Shown here piece by piece: positions 8,470-19,757 of a DNA stretch of 64,000 nucleotides. The notes beneath the pieces were generated by a model that was not told where the DNA came from, did not search any database, and saw only the letters and a list, made by a program, of their open reading frames with translations. The stretch's first letter is position 1. The number at the start of each line of letters is the position of its first letter. This DNA comes from Humulus lupulus. Taxonomy: Eukaryota; Streptophyta; Magnoliopsida; Rosales; Cannabaceae. Made by a program: the position numbers and the translations under genes. Location: NCBI RefSeq assembly GCF_963169125.1, contig NC_084802.1:24087107-24151106 (forward strand). Direction: 5' to 3'.

Positions 8470-10358
8470 AAAGTCATGGTTACAGGCAACATTTTTCCTA
8501 CACTACTGATAGTAAGGTCTAAGGTGTTCGCCATTCCATGCTCCAGGCTCCCATCTAATCTCGCAAGTTTGTACACACCGGGATGGATGACTGATTCTAT
8601 CTGGTACGGTCCTTCCCAATTCGGCCCGAGCACTCCAGCTGCTGGATCTCATGTTGCCAAAAATACGCGTCTCAACACCAGATCTCCCATTCCGAACTTT
8701 CGATCTCGAACCCTCTTGTTGAAATACCTGGTAGTTCGTTGCTGGTAAGCAGCATTTCTCAGCTGAGCCTCTTCTCTCTTTTCTTCAATCAAGTCTAAGG
8801 TTTCCTCGAGCTGAGTGTGGTTTGAACTTTGATCGTACATCTGAGTTCGGATCGTTGGGATTTCGACCTCAATGGGCAACATTGCCTCGCAACCGTATGC
8901 TAGAGAGAACGGGGTATGTCCTGTTGACGTTCGAGCTGTGGTCCTATATCCCCATAGGACTTGGGGCAATTCTTCGGGCCACCGTCCCTTCGCCTCCTCC
9001 AACTTTTTCTTCAGAGAACTTTTGAGAGTTTTGTTCACAGCTTCGACATGGCCATTCGCTTGAGGATGAGCTACTGATGAAAAACTCTTTATTATGTCGT
9101 TATTTTCACAAAAGTTGGTGAACAAGTCGCAATCGAACTGGGTTCCGTTGTCAGATACGATCTTCCTCGGCACCCCATATCGGCACACGATGTTTTTTAC
9201 TACGAAATCAAGGATCTTTTTTGAAGTTATAGTTGCCAATGGTTCAGCCTCCGTCCATTTCGTGAAGTAATCCACGGCGACTACAGCATATTTTACTCCG
9301 CCTTTGCCAGTCGGGAGAGAGCCTATGAGGTCGATGCCCCATACCGCGAAAGGCCATGGGGAAGTCAACATGGTCAGCTCGGATGGTGGAGCTCGGGGTA
9401 TCGTGGCGAATATCTGGCATTTGTCGCATTTCTTCACGTACTCGAAAGAATCTGTTTTAATGGTTGGCCAGAAATATCCTTGGCGTATGATCTTCTTGGA
9501 CAGGCTATGCCCCCCGGTGTGATCTCCGCAAAACCCTTCATGAATTTCTTCAAGGATTTTCTTAGCTTCGGGAGGGGTTACGCACCTAAGTAACGGCATG
9601 GAATATCCCCTCCTGTATAGCTTCCCGTCTAAAATGGTGTAGCGAGGAAGTTGATACATCAACTTTCGAGCCTGGTTCCGGTCTCTTGGAAGGACTCCGC
9701 CTTCGAGATATTCAACTATTGGGGTCATCCAGGTAGGCTCTGTGTCGATCATACATACATCTTCCTCCTCTGGCTCATTAATGCTAGGTGCCGAAAGGTG
9801 TTCTATGGGCACAACGTTCAGTTCTTCATTTTTGGCGGATGTGGCGAGCCGAGCTAAGGCATCTGCATTTGAGTTCCGCTCGCAGGTTACCTGTTCGATT
9901 GTATAAAATTCGAAACACTCTAATGCGGATTTTTCCTTCTCCAAATAAGCTGCCATTCTCGTGCCGCGAGCCTGGTATTCTCCCAGGATTTGATTAACCA
10001 CGAGCTGGGAATCACTGTAGCAATGTATAGCTCTAGCGTTGAGCTCCTTTGCTATTCGAAGTCCCGCGAGTAAAGCCTCGTATTCGGCCTCATTATTCGA
10101 CGCTTTGAAGCCGAATCTTAAGGCAGAATGAAATCTGCTCCCTGCGGGGGTAACCAAAATGACCCCTACCCCCGCTCCATTTTCATTTGATGAGCCGTCG
10201 TCGTAAAGTTTCCACAGCTCGTGGGTCGGGGTTATTACCTCGTCGTCGGCTATGCCAGTACATTCCACTATAAAGTCTGCCAACGCCTGTGCCTTAATGG
10301 TCGTTCTCGGGTGGTAGGTGATCTCGAACTGTCCGAGCTCAACAGCCCATTTAGGAAG
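8470..10358 (-). pseudogene. E1 archaeal-type RNase H and integrase
   Basis: The frame continues from RT after a TGA at 10359-10361. The archaeal-type RNase H has its DEDD set: YDDGSS, NNEAEYEALLAGL, YSDSQLV and NADALARL. Numbering from the Met at 10283, these acids are D29, E65, D91 and D141; the usual YVDGSS has become YDDGSS. Integrase follows with a zinc finger H248/H255/C286/C289 (EIHEGFCGDH, KKCDKCQ) and the catalytic triad D318 (WGIDL), D378 (VSDNGTQF) and E414 (NGHVEAVNKTL), giving D-35-E. A TGA at 8649-8651 (CGA in E2) cuts the GDLVLR region. An 8-bp deletion relative to E2 near 8605 shifts the last codons. Confidence 0.93.
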
Positions 10359-11627
10359 TCAACCTGAAGCTTCTGGTTTAGACAAGACTTGCCTAAGTGG
10401 TTGATCAGTCAGCACATGGATGGGATGCGCCTGAAAGTAGGGGCGGATTTTTCGAGACAAATGAATTAAACTGAGCGCGAGTTTCTCCATCAATGGATAT
10501 CTTGACTCTGCCCCCAGTAATCTTTTACTGATGTAATAAATGAGTCTTTGCACCTTCTCTTCTTCTCGAACGAGCACTACGCTTATTGCGTGTTTGGTGG
10601 TTGAAAGGTATAGGTACAGTATTTCTCCCGTTTCAGGTTTTGACAGGATGGGTGGTTCTGCAAGGTGCTTTTTGAGCTCCTGAAAGGCCAGCTCACATTC
10701 CTTCATCCATTCGAATTTCTTACCTCCTCTCAATAAGTTGAAAAATTGAAGACCACGGTCCGTAGATTTCGAGATGAATCTGCTTAGGGCTGCCATCCTG
10801 CCAGTCAAACTTTGGACATCTTTGTGCCTTCGAGGTGAGGGCATGTCAATCAGGGCCTTGATCTTGTCGGGGTTAGCCTCGATTCCACGAGAGTTCACAA
10901 TAAAGCCCAGAAATTTTCCTGAAGATACCCCAAAAGTGCACTTCTGAGGGTTTAGCTTCATGTTGTATTTCCGGAGCACGTCGAAGCACTCTTCGAGGTC
11001 ATCAACATGGTTCTTGTTGAGTTGAGACTTGACAAGCATGTCATCAACATAAACCTCCATGTTGTTCCCTATTTGTTCTGAAAACATCGTGTTCACGAGC
11101 CGCTGGTATGTGGCCCCAGCATTCTTGAGCCCAAAAGGCATGACATTATAGTAGTATAGCCCCTTATCCGTGATGAAGCTCGTATGTTCTTGGTCGAGGG
11201 CATGCATGGGAATCTGGTTATATCCAGAATAAGCATCCATGAAGGACATCAGGCCATGGCCCGCCGTGGCATCCACGAGCTGGTCAATCCTTGGCAACGG
11301 AAAACAGTCTTTCAGGCATGCTTTGTTGAGATCTGAGTAGTCAATACAGGTTTGCCACGTCCCATTGGGCTTTGGGACCAACACCGGATTGGCTACCCAG
11401 CCAAGGTAAAAGGCATCCCTAATGAATCGGTTTGCCTTTAACCTGTCAACCTCCTCCTTTAGAGCTTTCTTTCTATCTTCGTCCAGCTGTTTTCGCTTTT
11501 GTTGCTTCGGGGGGAAGCTCTTGTCTATATTCAGTGTGTGGCTTGCTATATTCGGACTTATTCCTACCATGTCCGAGTGCGACCACACGAAGACATCCTG
11601 GTTTTTCTTCAAAAAGAAAATTAATTG
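10359..11627 (-). pseudogene. E1 reverse transcriptase and RNase H
   Basis: The open frame from 11627 to 10362 contains WSHSDMVGISP, the palm motifs NGTWQTCIDYSDLNKA, SFMDAYSGYNQI, MPFGLKNAGATYQRLVN and the catalytic YVDDMLVKS (YVDD at 11040-11051). FLGFIVNSRGIEANPDKI and the connection/RNase H segment ending VLTDQPLRQVLSKPEASG follow. The enzyme copies element RNA into cDNA. All RT motifs are intact; only the TGA at 10359-10361 (CGA in E2) ends this part. It lies in the same frame as protease upstream, separated by the TAG at 11628-11630. Confidence 0.94.
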
Positions 11628-11630
11628 CTA
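11622..11630 (-). promoter_or_regulatory. Candidate stop-codon readthrough site between protease and RT
   Basis: On the minus strand the protease frame ends ...GAG ACA AAA TAG CAA TTA, and RT follows in the same frame. UAG-CAA-UUA is exactly the CAR-YYA context known to drive about 5% readthrough in tobamovirus RNA. E2 keeps the TAG at the same place, with CAA changed to TAA. Whether it works here is inference. Confidence 0.5.
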
Positions 11631-12596
11631 TTTTGTCTCATCTTGGAGGTGTTTTCCGACCTTTACCTTTTTCGAGGGATCGGTTTCCTCCAGCCGAATT
11701 TCTTCGAGCTCCTCTAAAGGTTCGAGGTCAACTTTCTCCTCAATCCTTGGATCAATCTCTAAGACTGTTCCATCTTTGTTTTGAATGATGGCGAGTGCTT
11801 GTGTGCTCGTCTGTTTCTTTCCTCTCAAGGAGATGCTGTAGCATTCCCTCCCTGCTAATTGGTCTCCCTTCAATGTTCCGACTCCGCTAGGGGTCGGGAA
11901 CTTAAGGGCCAGATGCCTTACTGATGAAACTGGCCCCAGCCCGACCAGGGCGGGTCTCCCGAGCAGCACATTGTAGGCTGATGGTAAGTCTACTACCACG
12001 AACTCCATCATCTTGATTGCCGAGACTGGGTAGTCTCCCAAGGTGATGGGGAGCTCGATGGATCCCATGCAGGCGGTCCCTTCTCCTAAAAAGCCGTACA
12101 AAGTAGTTGCACACGCTTTCAGGTCGCGAAGGGAGAGTCCCATCTTTTCGAGGGTAGCTTTATAGAGAATGTTGACCGAGCTCCCATTGTCTATGAGAAC
12201 TCAGTGGACCCTCTTATTGGCCAGCTGGAGGGTGATGACTAGTGGGTCATGGTGAGGAAACTGGACATGGGACGCGTCTTCCTCAGTCAAGGTTATTGGT
12301 TGTGTTTCAATCCTCTGGCTTTTTGGAGCCCTAGGTTCGGGTTCATAAGGAGACCCATCCCCAGTTTTCAGCTCGTTAACGTATCTCTTTTGGGCATTCC
12401 TGCCTACTCCTGCGGGATGAGGCCCTCCCGAGATGGTTACTACATCCTCTCCATCTATCGGCGGGGGCCTGTCTTCTTCCCGAGCTCGGGAATTATTGTT
12501 TTGTGCCGTCGGAGGCGCGGCTACTCTCTGGCTCGCGGCCGCCTGACTAGTACTCTTGTTTTTGACATATTGCCGGAAGTAACCTCTCGAGATCAA
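11631..12596 (-). pseudogene. E1 aspartic protease region
   Basis: In the same frame as gag, this stretch holds a Pro/Arg-rich linker ([19 protein letters not shown]), then [18 protein letters not shown], the active-site box [19 protein letters not shown], and AYNVLLGRPAL (the second protease motif). D-N-G-S-S in place of D-T-G-S-S is common in this clade. A TGA at 12201-12203 (CGA in E2) interrupts the frame five codons before the active site. The protease would cut the Gag-Pol polyprotein in the particle. The 3' boundary is the TAG at 11628. Confidence 0.88.
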
Positions 12597-14669
12597 TCCT
12601 TCGATCTCGTCCTTCAGTTGTCGACATTCATCGGTTGTATGCCCGGTGTCTCTGTGAAATCGGCATTACTTACTGGAGTCCCTCTTGGATTTTTGATTTC
12701 TCATCGGGTCTGGACGCCTAAAGGGGACTTGGTTTTCATTAGCCAGGTATATTCTCTCCCAAGACTCATTGAGCTCGGTGTATACTTTATACACGGAGAA
12801 ATATCTCTCCCTCTTCTTTTTCTTTCCTCCTTCAGCTTCGGGGTTACTCCCTTCGTTCTTTTTCCTCTTGGAGGGGTTTTCCGCGATAGGCTTTGGAGCT
12901 GTTGGGTCCGCCGAGGTTGAGGCAGAGTTGACGTTTATCGTTGTAGTTTCGGGCTGGGAAGTCGCATTAAGTGTCGACCTCGCTTCCTCTACATTGACAA
13001 ACCTCTACGCTCGTCTGTTAAACTCGGTTATGGACCTTACTGGTTTTCTTTGCATGTCGTCCCAAAGGGCGCTTCCCGGCATTACGCCGGCTCAGACAGC
13101 CATTAGGTGCCCACTGTCATCCACGTCCCGAGCTCGGGCGACTTCCAGATTAAACCTTGTTATGTAACTTTTTAGTGTTTCGCCCGGCTGTTGTCGAACG
13201 TTAGTTAAGGTTGATGCCTCTGGTCTGACCCCCATCATCGCTCTGAACTGCTTCTTAAAGTCTTTAGACAACTGCTCCCAAGAGGTTATTGAGTGTCTCT
13301 TATATTTTTCAAACCAGCTTTTGGCAGGTCCTATCAATGATGCTGGAAACAACATGCATCTGAGCTCGTAACCCACGTTACTGGCTCTCATTATGGTGTT
13401 GAACGTGCTCAGATGACTACACGGGTCGGTTTTTCCTTCAAACGTCGGGACGTGAGGGATCCGAAACCCTTGAGGAAATGGAGTATTGGAAATATGGGGA
13501 GCAAACGGTTCGAGCTCCTCGTCAGAGTCTTCATATCGATCATTCCTTTGCTCATTTTTCAAAAGCCTAAAAGCCTTTTCAAGCTAATCGATTCTTTCTT
13601 GGACTAGGTCCGCAAGGGGTACTGTCTGGAATCGGTTGTCATCGATCATGATTCCAGGCTCGCGTCTCCGCAAGGGATCTCTACGCTTATTCAAGCGATC
13701 CCTCAGGTCGTCATTACCTCGACTTTGATTCAGGTGCTCTCGCAGGTCGGGACGATTTCTGCGGTTTCCAGTATTCTTACGACCTCGGTCATGCTTGCTG
13801 ACCGACCTGGTATCTCCAGAATCATCACTGGTAGAACTTGTCGCATGGTTATTTCATGATGGATTCTTTCCGTGTCGCCTCATCTCCGCCGTACGAGACC
13901 GAGATGTTTGACTTTTTTCAGATGGGGCGCCTCTCCGCTCCTGGAAAGCCTCCCCATTTCCTTGTCTTCCTCCCGCACGCTCTTCACCCTGATCTCGAAC
14001 GGGTTGAGCATTCTTGCAGGGAGGCAAAGGATATCTTATAGGTGATGGAGGGAACCGTATGGACGACGGTGGCTGCCACCCATTTCTCGGCCTAGATGGT
14101 CCGGAGTTTGCCTGAGATGGGTTGGTTGCATGTGGTGCACTCCCAGGTATCTGAGTCCGAGCCTTTGCAGGGGTTCGGTTGTTCTCAGTTCCTGTAGGTA
14201 CCTCCGCAGGCGGGTTAGTTGGGGCCCGAGCTCGAGTACTCCTCTGGGGCCTAGGTGGAGCAGATGGCTCTGCTGGTGCCGGAGGTTGAGCCGGCCTCCT
14301 TGTGGCATCATCTTTTCGTGGACGCCCACGGGGTCTACGGGGAGGAACGTGTACGTCCCTCGGAGGAGGGACTTAGTTTTCGCGCGGAGGCGGGGGCTGA
14401 GCCACCTGCGCCTCTGTGGCTATCCTTGTCAACTCCTCATTCCGTTTGTTGGCCTCTGCCAACTGCTATTTCAACTGCCGGTTTTCAAGTTCCACAATGG
14501 GAACATACCGCTCAGGATTGTAATACATATCCTCATCCCTTGGTGGAGCAGGTGGTCCCCGGGAATCGGAAGATCCACTTCTTTCCTCGACATCTGGGTT
14601 CTCCATCGGCTGTTTCCCAGGACGTCTTGGATAATTCTCTTCAGGTGTATTATGATTATTAGTGGCCAT
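12597..14669 (-). pseudogene. E1 gag
   Basis: The frame starts at ATG 14669, just after the PBS (MATNNHNTPEENYPRRPGKQ). A Pro/Arg-rich, low-complexity segment follows. The retrotransposon-gag core comes next (RIPHVPTFEGKTDPCSHLST, MLFPASLIGPAKSWFEKY, SWEQLSKDFKKQF, QQPGETLKSYITRF), then a C-F-H...[14 protein letters not shown] motif near 12605-12675. The reading frame stays constant over about 2 kb but carries stops: TAG at 14466-14468, TGA near 13857 (CGA in E2), TAG near 13586, TGA near 13097, TAG near 13005 and TAA near 12672 (the Y of KYCRFH). Gag forms the virus-like particle and packages element RNA. Confidence 0.88.
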
Positions 14670-14694
14670 GACTTACTCAGGGATGAATGCTTAA

Positions 14695-14714
14695 GGCTCT
14701 CAATGAAAGCACCA
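14695..14714 (-). promoter_or_regulatory. E1 primer-binding site
   Basis: On the minus strand, three bases inside the 5' LTR, the sequence is TGGTGCTTTCATTGAGAGCC. E2 (31512-31531) differs by TGGTACTTTC, and E4 (52479-52498) reads TGGTGCTTTCGTTAAGAGCC. It starts with TGG, as a tRNA-primed site must; I do not assign the tRNA. Confidence 0.75.
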
Positions 14715-14717
14715 AAC

Positions 14718-15513
14718 TGTTGACGCCATTTTTCGTCAACAGTGAAAGAAGAGCACGTAAACAATGAACAGTAATGGCCAATATAAATATGATAATACAA
14801 AACACGATTTTTACGTGGTTCAGCAGTTAAATCTGCGTAGTCCACGAGTCTTTTTTATTAAGCTCAAGATGATCTCTGAAAATTCTTCAAGGATGAATTC
14901 TTCAGAGTTTTCTCTCAAGATTCAGAAATTCCCCCCTTTACAATGGTGCATGATCTCTCTATTTATAGAGAAAATTGCAGAATACTATCCCACATACTTC
15001 GGGTAGTTACTCTTTTTGTGCAAATAAATTAAATGGCTTTAAATACCTATAATCCAATATAAAAGGAAACGTCCCCTGAAGACCAGGGGGCGTATAACTA
15101 ATCAAATAATATCTCATGGTTTCAGGGGATTTACATTAATAAATGTAGACCACGTCTCTTATGGACAACACTTGAAGATGTTTAAGGTTATTATCATATA
15201 TCTCCAAGGCCTTATTCTCCCAGGTCTTACATCAACTTTCGAGCTAATGACACCTCCAAGGTCACATGGCTTTCGAGATCGTACTCGCGTCAGGCTCGGA
15301 ACTCCTGATCCGAGGTCATCCCTGAGGATAGATGCATCTCGGGTGCTACCCCTTCGAGATCGTGTGGAGTTCGAGGCCATCATATTCAAAGTCGTCTCAG
15401 CTTTGCAGGCTCGATGTCTAGTCTTGGAACATACCTCAGACTTTACGAGTTCATTCGCTGCGAATCCAGCTTTCGAGGTCACATTTAACATGGCTCGAAA
15501 TCTGGGTATAACA
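14718..15513 (-). repeat. E1 5' LTR
   Basis: 796 bp, from TGTTGACGCC to GGTATAACA in window orientation. It carries the minus-strand TATA box (ATTTATA at 14961-14967), which would drive gag-pol. The nested stem CGTGG 14814-14818 / CCACG 14842-14846, with an inner GCAG...CTGC, lies downstream in the presumed R/U5 part. Confidence 0.93.
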
Positions 15514-15518
15514 TCCGA

Positions 15519-16036
15519 TGTCAGCATCCACCAGTATGAGTTCATTTGATCTTAATATTAATAATGAGGAAATCATTAATAATTCAACTGAAAGACCTAT
15601 TGGTGTGAAAAAAGCAAAGACAAAACAATTAGGTGATGATCAATTTAACAAACTAATGGAACAAAGTAAAAAACTCGTTCAAGTTATTGAAAAGAGTAAC
15701 ACAGATAGAAATGAACGTCATAAAAGAAAGACTGAAGATAAAATTTTATTCACGGATTTGGATTCTATATCCGATCCAGAGTTTCGCCAGTACATTCAAA
15801 GCGAAAAAAGAAGAATTTACAGAGAAAGAGCACGAACATCTGAAGTTGGAGAACAAGGAGAAGGATCTCAATATCAGGGATCACAATATCGAGCATCTCA
15901 ATATCAAGGACAAAGTGCTTAAGATGAAGGGCAACGATCTCAAGATCAAGGTAAAAGATCTGAAAATGACTCACAAGATTATAGTCCATACTTTGACAAT
16001 CTTGGCGGAACAGGGAATAATTTTCCACATTATTGA
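15519..16036 (+). pseudogene. Harbinger ORF1, 3' part
   Basis: Immediately after the second TCCGA copy the ORF1 frame resumes. It reads FDLNINNEEI, ERPIGVKKAKTKQ (the family's typical 'RPxGxKKAK' block), a charged helix, then a run of glutamine- and serine-rich near-repeats (QYQGSQYRASQYQG). A TAA at 15920-15922 interrupts, but the same frame continues as DEGQRSQDQGK, NDSQDYSPYFDNLGGTGNNF to a natural-looking stop TGA at 16034-16036. The '(Y)xxYLGGxGxNxP.Y' ending is usual for these proteins, so the TAA is probably a nonsense mutation. Confidence 0.85.
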
Positions 16037-16697
16037 ATTGTTGTCTTTGTATCTCATAAGGTTCATTTCTATGTTATTGCTTTCCGTTTGATTTTGGCGT
16101 GTTTAATTTTAATTTTTTAATGTATGTTTAAGTTTGTAACATTTTTATTGTGTAACATTAACTATGATTTAAGTTTATAATGTTTTATTGTATAATTTTG
16201 AGTATATTTCGTATGCATTACTATGATTAATATTAAAAAAAAATTGTAATGTGATTGTGAATATTGAGAATGTGTACTATTGATTATAATGAGAATGTGA
16301 TGTTTAATGTGTTCAATTTTAATTTTTTTAATGTGTCTTTAAATTTGTAATGTTTGTATTGTGTAATATTAAAAAAAATAGAAATATTTAATAATGTTTT
16401 ATTTAAATTATAATTAAAAAAAATAATTTGTGGTATATACAATTTAATATCCACATAATAAACTAAATTCTAAATTATATATATAATAATATAAATATAT
16501 ATATGAATAATAATATAAATATATATAATAATAATTATATATAATAAAATAATAAATCAAAAAGAGAATACCGTGTGCTACAGTATACGACATATATGCT
16601 GTATATTGTAGCAAACACAGCAAATTAGAGATGTATTTAATGCTACGTTGGAGTATCTCCAACACCAAATATAATGTTTTTTACATTGGAGATGGTC
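16037..16697. other. AT-rich 3' region and candidate right end of the Harbinger element
   Basis: No gene. Homopolymer A/T runs and TA-rich tracts dominate. TTGGAGTATCTCCAA near 16650 and TACATTGGAGATGGTCTC near 16683-16700 resemble PIF/Harbinger terminal repeats, which often read ACCATCTCCAATG. The matching left end lies outside the window, so the boundary is not proven. Confidence 0.35.
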
Positions 16698-16853
16698 TCA
16701 GCCTATTTATTATCTCATGACTGCAAAACAATCAACACCACCAAATGATGACTACATCACTATCCCTGACCACGCCGTGTGTTTTTCACTACTCCTCCTA
16801 GCCTATTCATCATCTCGTGATTGCAAGCCAACTAACACTATCAAATGACAACG
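16697..16853. repeat. Imperfect ~100-bp direct repeat
   Basis: GCCTATTTATTATCTCATGA at about 16697 recurs as GCCTATTCATCATCTCGTGA at about 16800. Each copy is followed by a similar GCAA...CAA.CAACAC...CAAATGA stretch. Two copies only; no coding. Confidence 0.6.
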
Positions 16854-17885
16854 TAATAGCCATAGATTTGAGGCACCTCACTATACCGCTGAACTGAGCA
16901 AAATCAAGGTGATGGGGCACGATGGTAGAGCTCTGGATGTTGGCAGGAGCGGGTTGTAAAAGTTAGGAGGTTGACGAGGACCAAAAAAATAGGTTTCTAG
17001 AGAGAAAAGAAAAAAAAAACCTAAAAAATTGTGCTTTTATTATATGCATAGAATATAACTTATTAATTTTTACCTAATAAACAAAAAATATAAAATTACT
17101 CTACAATGATGCTAAAATTATAATGATTGATATTTAATGTTTTTTAGTAATTGTCTGGATATCTTTATATATTATAAATGTGAATTTAACGGAAATTGTT
17201 AGTTTTCATTAGATTTAATACTTTTTTTATTGTTTACTAATACCGTTAATTTTAAAGTCGTCTAAATAAAGTAAATAGATTAAACAAATAAAAATAAATT
17301 TATCTAAATAAGGTAAAATAAATTAAAATAATAAATAATAAATTCTCATCACATATTTTAAAATCTCATTTAAATTTACTCTATCAATTATGTTTTAAAA
17401 ACTATAACAAAAAACTATTTATATGTTTAAATTTATTTTTTTCTTTCTTTTACTAATTATTTATTTTGTCATTTAATATATTTTGTTTATCCAAACATAT
17501 ATGTAATAGTGACATAAGATATAAATATACATATTTCTTATTTCATTCTTTAGTTTTTTAATGAGAAATTACTTATTTTAATTGTTGTAGCCTTTAGTTT
17601 ATATATAAATTTATGTTAGCTTTAAATTTTTTTAATTAAATAATTAAGAATTTGCTCAAATAAACTTTTTAAATTCATACTTTTAATTTTGAATTTCTTA
17701 ATATTTTATTATATTGGATATTTTTTCTAAAAGAAAATTAGAAAAAAAGTATATAATTTTAAAATTAAAATTACCATATATAATATAGAAATCAAAATAT
17801 AAAATACCAAAATTTAAATTATTATGAACACTAAATTTAAAATTAATAAATAACATCAAATAATTTACTTTGAAATTAGAATGCA
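16854..17885. other. AT-rich non-coding stretch
   Basis: I see no gene, RNA or repeat end here. The composition is extremely A+T rich with many homopolymers. The only open frame (17698-17922 minus) is low-complexity Phe/Tyr/Asn and looks like chance. Confidence 0.6.
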
Positions 17886-18144
17886 TCATATTTTTTATAT
17901 ATAAAAAGTGTGTATATAACAAAGTCTTGGTTTACTGATTTTTTAATATAAAAATTATGATATTGTTTATTTCTCTTAAAATTATAGACAATGTTTTGTC
18001 TTAAGTTTTTAAAAATATGTTTGTATCATTCTTTTTATAATATATGAAAATTTTTATTTATTTAAAATTTAAATAATAATTAAAAAATATAATATATTTT
18101 ACATAAAACTAAACAAATGTGCATTACGCGTTGCTTATACCTAG
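17886..18144 (+). mobile_element. Helitron-like non-autonomous element, degenerate (copy A)
   Basis: It starts with TC after an A. TATATATAAAAAGTGTGTATATAAC matches, with changes, the 5' end of copies C and D (TCTCTTCTATATAA...GTG). It ends ACGCGTTGCTTATACCTAG before T, the CTAG^T end expected for Helitrons. Only 259 bp, so a short or deleted derivative. Confidence 0.35.
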
Positions 18145-18833
18145 TATATATATAAACTTTATTAATTTCTCCATATTTCAATAATATTTTTTTTATTAAT
18201 GAGTGAGAATATTTAGGACGTGGAACTTTTTAAAAAAAAAAAATTATTCATTAAAATTAATAACACATTAATATATATAATTTATGATTTTTCAAAAAAT
18301 AGATGTATTTATAAGGCGTGTTCTTAATGTTATCATCTTTTCCATTTATGTATGCTATAAAATTTAGTAGTTACGGTTGTGATGCCAATTAGAACATAAA
18401 GTAAATATTACTCTACATAGCTAGAACACAAGAGCAAGTAGTACGTAAAAAAATAAATCTAAGTGTAAATATATTTATAGTGCCACCAGTCCATCTTGGC
18501 CAATTGTTCACTAGTCAACTTCATTGATTATATAAATATATATATATAATGTTATTAAAAATTCATACTTTCACTCATAAATAATTTATTTGACACAATT
18601 TTTGATCTCGTATAAAAATAAAATATAATGCTATCTAAAAATTTGATGCATGCATATACATTTTAATACACATTGTACATAGAAAAATAGCTATTTAGAA
18701 ACTCAAAATATTAAAACAAGTTCCAATTCCATAAAAGAAAGTGGTTAATTTCAAACTCGTCAAACACGCTCTTCGCGTGTTGGAAACTTAGATGGATATG
18801 ATGATGTTGAAAGTGGTGATACATCATTCGTAT
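18145..18833. other. AT-rich non-coding stretch
   Basis: No gene or RNA seen. Homopolymer A/T runs and a (TA)n tract near 18530-18550. Confidence 0.6.
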
Positions 18834-19500
18834 AAATATATATGTAATAAGATGGTAGATAAATGAAAATTTTTATTTTAACTATTTATTTTGTAAACTT
18901 TAACGGAATATATATTCTAAATATTTAATGAAACATATTTTTAAAAATAATTTAAAAATAGATATTTATCAGTTATATTAATATAAATTTAAATATTATA
19001 AAATATTATTATAATAATATTTAATATAAAACTACATATATAATAATTATATTAATATAAATTCGAATGCTATAAAATATAATTACTATTATTATTATAA
19101 TATATAATACAACATTAGATATTTAATAACTATATTAATATAAATTTAAATGTTATTAAATATTATTATGATAATAATTTATAATCTTAATTTTTTAATA
19201 ATTATATTAATATGAATTTAAATATTATAAAATATATTATTATTATAATAATATTTAATACAAAACTATGTATTTAATACTTATATTAATATAAATTTCA
19301 ATATTATAATAATAATAATAATATATAAAAAATATAAATACAATATTTTGGTTTAATTTTTCATTTAATATGTTTATGTCATTATTCTATATATAATTAT
19401 TTATTTATTTGAAATTTATATGATAATAATACAAATTTAATAATATAATTAATAAATTATATAAATAAAACTAAATTTGCACGTTGCTTATATATATATA
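18834..19500 (+). mobile_element. Helitron-like element, degenerate (copy B)
   Basis: A TC start after A (ACA|TCATTCGTATAAATATATATG) is followed by a body rich in ATTATATTAATATAAATTTA modules. These also make up copy D. It closes with AAACTAAATTTGCACGTTGC, but a (TA)n run replaces the CTAG. Internal modules of about 110 bp recur three to four times. Confidence 0.35.
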
Positions 19501-19757
19501 TATAATTGAAGTTTTATATATTCTAAGTAAGTTTTATAGCCATGTTACGTTTAATTTGGAATTTAATAATAGCAAATATATAAGCTTTGGTGACCAAATG
19601 ACATGAATTTGTGGTCAATGCAGTAATTTAAAGGAACCTTCGTATTGTGGAAGTTCAAAAAGCATAAAAAATTTCCTAATTAGTCGGCTGGTTAAGTTGA
19701 CTGCACATAATTGGGATAAGAACCCATAAACAATTCATACAACAAAAATTACATAAT
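19501..19757. other. Unassigned spacer before E2
   Basis: No open frame or recognised repeat. The last five bases (ATAAT, 19753-19757) are the left target duplication of E2. Confidence 0.6.

Larger units (their letters stand above)
2665..15513 (-). mobile_element. E1: Tat-type Ty3/gypsy LTR retrotransposon, complete but disabled
   Basis: A 12,849-bp element in minus orientation, flanked by a perfect 5-bp target duplication TCCGA (2660-2664 and 15514-15518). The LTRs are 795 and 796 bp, run TG...CA, and differ at about 20 positions by eye (about 97% alike), so insertion is fairly recent. In element order: 5' LTR, PBS, gag, protease, RT, RNase H, archaeal-type RNase H, integrase, tandem repeat, an antisense spliced gene, polypurine tract, 3' LTR. 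The extra RNase H and the antisense ORF point to the Tat clade (Ogre/Retand/Grande relatives). Most sense-strand lesions are nonsense codons. Confidence 0.95.

Noticed and set aside
12249..12920. Plus-strand open frame of 223 aa
   Set aside because: Opposite strand of the gag-protease frame of E1, with no domain.
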